Positions 57,040-64,000 of a stretch of 64,000 nt of DNA are shown one piece after another. The position numbers were made by a program, and so were the translations under genes. Origin of the DNA: Harmonia axyridis (Eukaryota; Arthropoda; Insecta; Coleoptera; Coccinellidae); contig NC_059503.1 in NCBI RefSeq assembly GCF_914767665.1, forward strand, positions 62,328,352 through 62,392,351. The letters are read 5' to 3'. A model generated the notes under the pieces. That model was not told where the DNA came from, made no database searches, and worked only from the letters and a program-made list of their open reading frames with translations. Every line of letters starts with the position of its first letter. Position 1 is the first letter of the stretch.

Positions 57040-59200
57040 AATAACAATAACAATAACAATAATATTTATTAATCTCAAAAATTATTCACAACATCAAAAT
57101 CAATGCAAACGAATAAAATAGAGACAAGTCATAAAAGAGCTTATTTTCTACAAAATGAAATAAACTCATCAACTGAATAAGGTTCACAATCCAAAATAAA
57201 ATTGTAAATGCGCCTTCTAAACAAGGTTATATCTTCAACAACCTGTAATTGCTTAGGAAGCAAATTAAATAAACGCATGGCCATATAAAGTGGTCCCCTT
57301 TCAAACCTAGTAGTACTGTGAATAGGAAGAAGGAAAGGATAAACTTGACGAGTATTATTTTTATTGACATATGGCAAAAAATAGTTTTTTCGTAACTTAA
57401 GGAAGATAAGTAGGCGATAAATGTAAAGACCAAAGACAGTTTGGATTCCATTAGATCTGAAAACTCCGCGACAGGACTCACGAAAGCCCAACCTATTCAT
57501 TATTCTCATCACTCTTTTCTGGATGAGAAAAATTTCATCGGCACCAGACGAACTGCCCCAAAAAATAATTCCATATGCCAGCACAGACTGGAAACTAGCA
57601 AAGTAGAGAGTTCTCACCACAGCACTCTCCAACTTGTCCCTCATCATGAAAATCAAGTACGCCGAAGAGTTGAGAGACTTCCCCAACTTAGACACCTGAT
57701 GATCCCACCGCAGGTGTTTATCTAGAGCAACTCCCAGAAAATTTACAGAATCCTCCAATTTAATTTGACCGTTACTATGACACAAAAAAGGAGGATAGTT
57801 CTTCACCGACTGGCTGCCATAAAAGAAAATACCTTGAGTCTTGCTATGATTTAGAATAAGACCACTTTCATTACACCATCTATCAACAGACAGAACCGTA
57901 TCCATTCCAGCCCTGCTACAGGACTCGACATCACCTGATATAATCAAAAAATTGCTGTCATCAGCATAAAGAATCGACTTACAATTAGCAGAGGTGTTAA
58001 TATAACAAAGGGAATTCACAAAAACAATAAAAAGCAAAGGGCCCAGTACACTTCCCTGAGGAACGCCCCTAGTAAGAGATCGTTCCCCAGAGAAGTGGAC
58101 TGCACCATCTAGAGTGAGGGCAACCCTCTGACGTCGATTGCTTAGGTAGCTCTCAACAAATTTCAAAGAGATATCCCTAATCCCACATAACTCCAGTCTA
58201 GCCAATAAGGTTCTATGCTCGATGGAATCAAAAGCCTTGGTCAAATCGAACATCAAAGCCAATGGAACTTCATCACTCTCAAGCGCCAAAAGAACAGAAT
58301 TTAGCAACTCAAATAAAGCAGTCTCGGTACCTCTATCTTTCGTGAAACCATGCTGACTATCAGCAAGAACATTAAATTTTCGAAAAAAGCTGATGAGTCT
58401 GACGGCAAAAACCTTCTCAAATATCTTAGAAAAACTAGATAGAATACTAATAGGTCGATAACTACTGAGGTCACAGGTATTTCCCTTCTTGAAAAGTGGT
58501 TTGACCAGAGCAATCTTCAGCTCGTCAGGAAAACAACCCTCTCGGAAAGCGCAATTAATAAGATGAGCAAGAGGGCCTCCTATAATATGAATGGATTTTT
58601 TTATTATCGAAATCGGAACTCCATCGTGACCTGAAGAGTTAGAGGTTTTCAGCATCTTAACGACATCACTAACATCTCTCTCTGTGACATCAAAGAAATA
58701 GAAAGACTTGCTCATACCGTGAGAAGATTTTAAGGATGAGATTGCTCCAGGAATCTTAATATTCGTCTGGTTGGCAACGTCTCCCACGAACATATCATTG
58801 AAACTGTTGCAAAGATCAACAGGATTTTCTGACTGAAAAGGCAAGTTTTTTTCAGTGCTCTTACCTGATAGTGAATGAATCACCCTCCATGCCGCCCTCG
58901 ATTTGTTCTGAGAATTTGCTATGAAGTTGCTGTAATAAGATTTAATAGCTTGGGTAATTGAGCTATCATACTGTCTCTTAAAAGATCGGTACAGATTTTT
59001 GAACTCAGGTCGTGATTCAGAAATGACAAGAAGGTTATCCAGTATTTTCTTTTTTTCGACAATATGCGGACTTAATTTACAAATATCACTCCGTGATCTG
59101 TATTTAACTTCCTTCAGGGGACAATAAGTATTAAAAATTGATTGAAAAATAGAGTACCTACTCAAAAATGTGATATAGCCAGTCATTTTCTGAATGATAC
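57040..59200 (-). mobile_element. 5'-truncated LINE with (TTATTG)n tail
   Basis: The 3' end in minus sense finishes in a TTATTG simple repeat (57041-57063). The upstream limit near 59200 falls inside the ORF region, i.e. 5' truncation that removed ORF1 and the endonuclease. Confidence 0.85.
57141..59186 (-). CDS. Non-LTR reverse transcriptase, long intact ORF
   Basis: 681 codons without a stop. Residues 1-120 are the linker after a lost endonuclease. RT motifs in order: SSGHDGVPISIIKK, ALVKPLFKKGN, SYRPISILSSFSKIFEK, HGFTKDRGTETALFEL, MFDLTKAFDSIEHR, RGVPQGSVLGPLLFIV, YADDSNFLI (catalytic Asp pair) and DSVNFLGVALDKHLRWD. The C-terminal part has LAYGIIFWG and the LFNLLPKQLQ motif typical of CR1/Jockey-group elements. 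No RNase H. The ORF being intact over 2 kb suggests recent insertion. The start is not natural because the element is truncated. Confidence 0.92.
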   Translation of the reverse strand: MTGYITFLSRYSIFQSIFNTYCPLKEVKYRSRSDICKLSPHIVEKKKILDNLLVISESRPEFKNLYRSFKRQYDSSITQAIKSYYSNFIANSQNKSRAAWRVIHSLSGKSTEKNLPFQSENPVDLCNSFNDMFVGDVANQTNIKIPGAISSLKSSHGMSKSFYFFDVTERDVSDVVKMLKTSNSSGHDGVPISIIKKSIHIIGGPLAHLINCAFREGCFPDELKIALVKPLFKKGNTCDLSSYRPISILSSFSKIFEKVFAVRLISFFRKFNVLADSQHGFTKDRGTETALFELLNSVLLALESDEVPLALMFDLTKAFDSIEHRTLLARLELCGIRDISLKFVESYLSNRRQRVALTLDGAVHFSGERSLTRGVPQGSVLGPLLFIVFVNSLCYINTSANCKSILYADDSNFLIISGDVESCSRAGMDTVLSVDRWCNESGLILNHSKTQGIFFYGSQSVKNYPPFLCHSNGQIKLEDSVNFLGVALDKHLRWDHQVSKLGKSLNSSAYLIFMMRDKLESAVVRTLYFASFQSVLAYGIIFWGSSSGADEIFLIQKRVMRIMNRLGFRESCRGVFRSNGIQTVFGLYIYRLLIFLKLRKNYFLPYVNKNNTRQVYPFLLPIHSTTRFERGPLYMAMRLFNLLPKQLQVVEDITLFRRRIYNFILDCEPYSVDEFISFCRK

Positions 59201-60221
59201 ATTATACTAGATAATTTCATTCAAATTTAAGGTCAAACCTGCAAAATTCTCGAAAAAATCAAATATTTTCCAGCAAAAAGGTCATGAAATTGTTTGAGGG
59301 TTCCTTTTGAAATAACAAAGTAATATCCGGTATAACCGGAAGTAGCGTAACAATGAAAACATGTTATCAAAAAGTTCACGTACCACTTTTCAGACCTGAA
59401 ATCGATTTATGGTTCTTGAGAAAATTTCAGTGAATCCGATGAAAAGATTTTGAGACATCGGAATTTTATAAGAAAAAAATGAATGAATAAATCAACCTCG
59501 AATGATACGATACTCACGAAATTTCATATGAACATTCGATTCATTATTTGGAAACTTTTGATTTGAACGATCGAACATATTTTGTCCAATGATGAACAGA
59601 AAATAACACTGAACCTATCCTGAAAATCTCAAGTGTACAGAAATATTCGCGAAGACTGTTGGTCAGAAAGATTTTTCATTAGTATCTCAATTATTTCGAT
59701 GAGTTTCAAAATATTGTCATTATCTTGGAATCAACAATTTTTCCAAAACACTCCTCTAATGTATTGGCATTTATCGCTTTGTTATTCGATAATATTTCCA
59801 TTTATTGATATTCTGAATTTTCAAATTGGGAACATGAGAACGTATAATTTTTTCAAAAACTCTTATTATATTGTATGTATTTTTCATTACAATATGAAAA
59901 TTCCCAAAATGTTGATGATCATCATCGACATAATTGAAATACTATTGAAAAAATTTTCAAATTTCAAAGTAATATGATACAAAAACTATAATTTTTTTCG
60001 TGAAAAAAATCAGTGAGTTTATTCTAAACTGCCATGCTGAGGTTTATTCGAAAAATTGGAAGAATTGATCGAGCCATTTCCGCACAGAAGGAAAATGAAT
60101 CTACACTAGAGAACCGTGTGAAAAAGTAGTAGTACTCTTTAATTAAAAAATTTAAAAGGGTTTATCTTGAGTTAATCTTTGAAATATTCTAACCAACGGT
60201 CTTCGTGAATCACCATGTATA
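59201..60221. other. AT-rich spacer
   Basis: The frame at 59633-59977 is AT-rich and hydrophobic by composition; not called. Confidence 0.45.
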
Positions 60222-60344
60222 TGTATTGCTCATTCTGCTCTCTAGTTACGTGCACACAGGAATTCATGAACGGACTAAAAATAAAAAATTATAGACATTT
60301 GGCTAAAATGAATATTTCTCTGGACAAACGCGCAAAAAAGTGTA
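60222..60344. repeat. Direct repeat left of Tc1-like copy C
   Basis: About 123 bp (TATTGCTCATTCTGCTCT...) repeated at 61871-61995; the first 89 bp are nearly identical, the remainder diverged. The repeat abuts the transposon on both sides. Confidence 0.8.
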
Positions 60345-61870
60345 CACTGCGCAAAAAAACTAACGCACATTATGGAAATCTCAAATTTGTTCTACAACTG
60401 AAGGTGTTCTCAATGATAATTATTTTTATCAGAATTATGCATGCATATGTTATCCACTTTCAACGTTTTTCTTCAATACAGATGTTTCTTCCCAGCAGGA
60501 ATAAAAAAAGATGAGATTATCAGATTTTGAATGTATTGGCTGCATTCTGAAATCAGTTGTTCTCGATCAATTCTAGTGATCAATAGTTCTTCTTTGGTTT
60601 GATTTTCTACACTCGATCGCTATGCAACGCGAAACACGCAATTTGACCCAAGGGGAATGTGCCCAAGCGGTAGTTTTGAGAGAAGAAGGGTGGACATACA
60701 CAAGAATTGCAGAAAGGTTTGGAGTTTCCCATACAAGTGAGTCCAGAATGTTGCAGCGATTCAGGGAGACAGGTATGAATGTCCGAAGACCAGCACAGTG
60801 TAGACCATGGGTGACAACTGCCATTCAAGAACGTTACTTGAGAGTTTCTTCGTTGGGACAACGGTTTGCAACCGCTCGCCTCCTTCAAAATCAGCTTGAG
60901 CAAACTCATGGGGTCCAAATTAGCACTCAGACAATAAGAAATCATCTCAGAGAATATGATTCAAACCTCGTGTCGAGGCGAGAGGCCCAGCTCTTACCCC
61001 AGCCCATCGAAGGGCGCGTTTGGATTTTGCGACAGAGCATATCCATTGGGAAGAGGCTGATTGGGAAAGAGTTCTCTTCACAGATGAGTCTAGATTCTGT
61101 CTCTACCATTGTGATCGACGTTTCCTTGTATTCAGACGTCCACATGAAAGATATGCTCAGTGCAATTTCCTGAATACTACTGGTTTCGGGGAAAAATCGA
61201 TTATGGTATGGGGTGGAATATTTTTGACTGCTCGCACAGACCTAGTGTTCGTTGATAATGGAGCTATGAATGCTGATAGGCATATAAGGAACATTCTTGA
61301 AGAGCATGTAGTGCCATTTGCCCCATACATTGGTGAAAATTTCATTTTTATGGACGATAATGCCAGACCCCATCGTGCGCGCATCGTTCAGGAGTACCTT
61401 GAAGCGGTTGAAGTCTCTCGAATGGAATGGCCAGCAAGAAGTCCAGATATCAATCCGATTGAGCAGGTTTGGGACAATCTCAATTGAAGGCTGAGAAGTT
61501 CAGAAAATCATCCAGCTACTCTTAATGACTTAGGAATCCAACTCAGAGAAATCTGGGAAGGATTAGATCAGAACATTTTAAGATCACTCATTTTGAGTAT
61601 GAACCGTCGTTGCCGAGCTGTAATTAACGCAAGGGGTGGAAATACCAAGTATTAAATCACTTATCAGCATTCCAGTATTTTGAAAATTGTTTATTTCTCT
61701 TCTTTCGCATAAGATTCGGTGAAATCCTGAATTTTTCTTGCATTCAATGTGTCTTGTTTCGTTCAAAACCTTCCCAAGAGAACATCAAAAATAAGTTATA
61801 AAGTCAATGTAGAGTTAACTTCCATTAAAATTGAGATTTTCAGAATGTGCTTTAATTTTTTTGCGCAGTG
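60345..61870 (+). mobile_element. Tc1-like element, copy C, full length
   Basis: 1526 bp, TA-flanked, ends CACTGCGCAAAA and inverse. Closely related to copies A and B. Sits exactly at the junction of a tandem duplication. Confidence 0.94.
60622..61655 (+). pseudogene. Tc1-like transposase, frameshift and stop
   Basis: Reads MQRETRNLTQGECAQ through TRIAERFGVSHTSESRML to IRNHLREYD. A one-base indel near 60960 then shifts the frame. The next frame carries FTDESRFCLYHCDRR and MDDNARPHRARIV, with the Glu of NPIEQVWD. A TGA follows at QVWDNLN where the family has Arg; beyond it the tail to NARGGNTKY is still readable. All three catalytic residues persist but the gene is broken. Confidence 0.92.
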
Positions 61871-61995
61871 TATATTGCTCATTCTGCTCTATAGTTACGT
61901 GCACACAGGAATTCATGAACGGACTAAAAATAAAAAATTATAGACATTTGGCCAAAATATGTTCCTCTGGAACAAACTCAAAAAAAGGAAGAATA
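61871..61995. repeat. Direct repeat right of Tc1-like copy C
   Basis: Second copy of 60222-60344, starting at the first base after the transposon. Confidence 0.8.
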
Positions 61996-64000
61996 AAAAA
62001 ATGTATTTCCCGATTCGAAGGATGCTGAAACAAAAATATACACTACTGTTATCATTAAATTGTAATGAATTGATTGCTAGTAAATATTCAACCACCCCCT
62101 ATACATCTGCCCTATTTTTGCGCACACAAATTGCCAGATATGATGCAACCCTTCTTTCTATCTCTAACTGAAGTGGTATGACTTACCTCGTGGATCTCGA
62201 TCTATTCTTCCTACGATATATTAGGGGATTCCTTCAATCCCTCAGAGCGCCTGCGATCTAGAACCCCAAACCATTACCAACCCTCTTCAACCCCCCTTCA
62301 TCAGGATTTCAATAAAATACACACGACATACACACAATTCATGAACGCGCAGTGAACGAACTGTCAATTCAGTCGTAGCAGAATAGATTGTACGGAATGA
62401 AATGGTCGGAAATTAGGGTTCCTCATTGAAGGAGTGGACTTGCTCAACATATCTGTTCCATCCGTCCGGTGATAGACTGTGATGCACTCTTCGCAATCGT
62501 CCAGTTGACGTTTCAGGTGCGTGTGATTTTGTGCGGGTTCCGTTCCAACCGTCATGGGGAATATATATACAGTGGGGCCCAACGAAGCTCTTGTAGTATC
62601 AGGTAGGTAAAACATTCTCTTTCCAATCCCTTTATTTCACTTCGTAATGTCATGTGACATTCTGCAAATTGACATTAGCGTTGACTTGATCGTTTTCTAT
62701 GACACATTCATGTTTTACCGGCTTGTTTATGCCAGCTAGACACGTGCGCACTATTGATTTATTTCGAAGGTTCTCTCAATGTGTTTTCAAAACACAAATA
62801 TCGACGTTAATTGTCAATTACAAAATGGAAAACATATTGATCCTGAACATATTTTGCTGCGGTTGGTTTTATAGGTTTTCGTGAATGAGATCGTATTGAG
62901 ATGCAATTTTTCGTTTAATTTACATACGAAACTTTATAGATTCAAGGCAAACTATACATTAGAGTATCGGCCAATATAATAAATGAAGCGTACTCAATTC
63001 AAGGTTATGTTGTCAGTGTCGAACGATCGTGTTTTAGAATTCAACAGATGTTTACTTCCTCTATCTACTTGAATACCTCACTCAACTCGATGAAGAGAAT
63101 TTAAAAATAAATTTTTTATCACGAGATGTGAACCCGAGGTTACACAAACAATCAATCAAAAATTACATCTGAAAATATTCGACTAGTTTTTATTATACAT
63201 TTGAGAAATTTCTTCTCTGTAGAACATATCTTATAAAATTGAACTTTTTCAATTTTCGGTAGGTATAGAATATTAAATATGTTCTTTTTGAGCAAAGTAT
63301 TATTTCTTGTTCCGATTTGACATTTGACTTCAAAAAATACTGCAAACTTTTAGCTATGGTTTATTATTTCCCCTGTCACCCCAGAATAGGTATCTTGAAA
63401 AATCAAATTAATATAAATGGAAAAAATTTAAATTTAATTAATACTTGGTTATCATCCATTGTTATTTGATAAATAAGAAAATATTGGGAATATTGGACAC
63501 AATTTCATTCTATTGTTTAATTTGTAACAACGCCGACGTTTCGAAATTTAATTTATTTAATGTCAGGATTCAAATCGGGGTGAATTTGGCTATAACAAAT
63601 TTAATTAATTCAATTAATTAATTTTATTAATTGATTTTACGAGAAATATATTTATTTTGAATCCCTGATTTTTCATCCTTCAAAATTCAAGGATCAAAAT
63701 TCGCGAGAGAATTGATTCTTTTTGAATACAATGTAATATTGTCCACTATTTTTTGTTCAATGAACGGTTATCGATAAAAAAGTAAAAACTATCAAATACA
63801 CTGCTCTTTGCAGTTCTATAGACGTTCATATTAGGGAAGTTAGTGAAGCCATATGAGTCACAATTCATATTGCTCATGCGCAAACGTGAAATTCCTGGGA
63901 CCTCAATATTTTGCGTTACAGTATTCCGGTATGATGAAATAATGATAGGAGTTGTAAATTCTTAGGAAGAAAGAAAAGAGTAAAAGTATATCCGCCACTA
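61996..64000. other. Right end of window, no gene confirmed
   Basis: AT-rich. A less AT-rich stretch at 62200-62600 includes TATATATA at about 62565 followed by a CAG|GTAGGT donor-like site at about 62600, which might mark the first exon of a plus-strand gene beyond the window. A GAAACGTCG phrase lies on the minus strand at about 63533-63543. Confidence 0.4.

Noticed and set aside
1..64000. Bacterial-type features (operons, CRISPR arrays, ribosome binding sites) and tRNA or rRNA genes
   Set aside because: Sequence is plainly animal nuclear DNA with spliced genes; no tRNA or rRNA gene was recognised by eye on either strand.

Overview
The window is animal nuclear DNA, AT-rich and intron-bearing, and almost certainly from an insect. 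Three observations support this: paralogous insect-type GMC oxidoreductase genes, an odorant-binding protein gene of the Minus-C class, and a dense set of Tc1, mariner and non-LTR retroelements. Minus-C OBPs are especially common in beetles, so a coleopteran is the best guess; the species cannot be fixed from the sequence alone.

Layout. Position 56-305 is a small palindromic tandem repeat. 1103-4280 (minus) is a two- or three-exon Minus-C OBP gene whose intron holds a 1.5-kb foldback element. 5.0-8.1 kb holds two Tc1-like elements, 9.0-10.1 kb a broken LINE reverse transcriptase, and 12-19.4 kb mostly decayed transposons, palindromes and small MITEs. 20.05-44.22 kb (minus) is one GMC oxidoreductase gene (gene B here) of seven coding exons spread over 24 kb. 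Its introns are filled with transposons: two mariner copies, several foldback elements, LINE pieces and two inverted LTR-like repeats. 48.60-50.73 kb (minus) is a second, compact GMC gene (gene A) of two coding exons that encodes an apparently complete enzyme. 51-64 kb is again repeats: a LINE RT fragment, a 2.1-kb foldback element, a large 5'-truncated LINE with a 681-codon ORF, and a third Tc1-like copy.

Host genes. Gene A keeps the FAD-binding motif, both GMC signatures and the catalytic His/Asn pair (about H551 and N595 of 622 residues). Gene B has the same overall fold but has lost the catalytic His. It also has two candidate last exons (23549-23819 and 20050-20347), both phase-compatible with the preceding exon and both beginning Arg-Cys. 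One carries Thr and the other Lys at the catalytic His position. This looks like a GMC pseudoenzyme with duplicated, possibly alternative 3' exons, and it is the most interesting thing in the window.

Mobile DNA. A recurrent class is flanked by TA and has CAGGGTG...CACCCTG ends; at least eight insertions have both ends. The copy at 26170-27739 still encodes the C-terminus of a Tc1/mariner-superfamily transposase, which suggests the origin of the class. One mariner copy (30059-31338) has a complete DD34D transposase and may be active or recently so. Exon coordinates were set by reading splice consensus and phase by eye; no transcript evidence was available.
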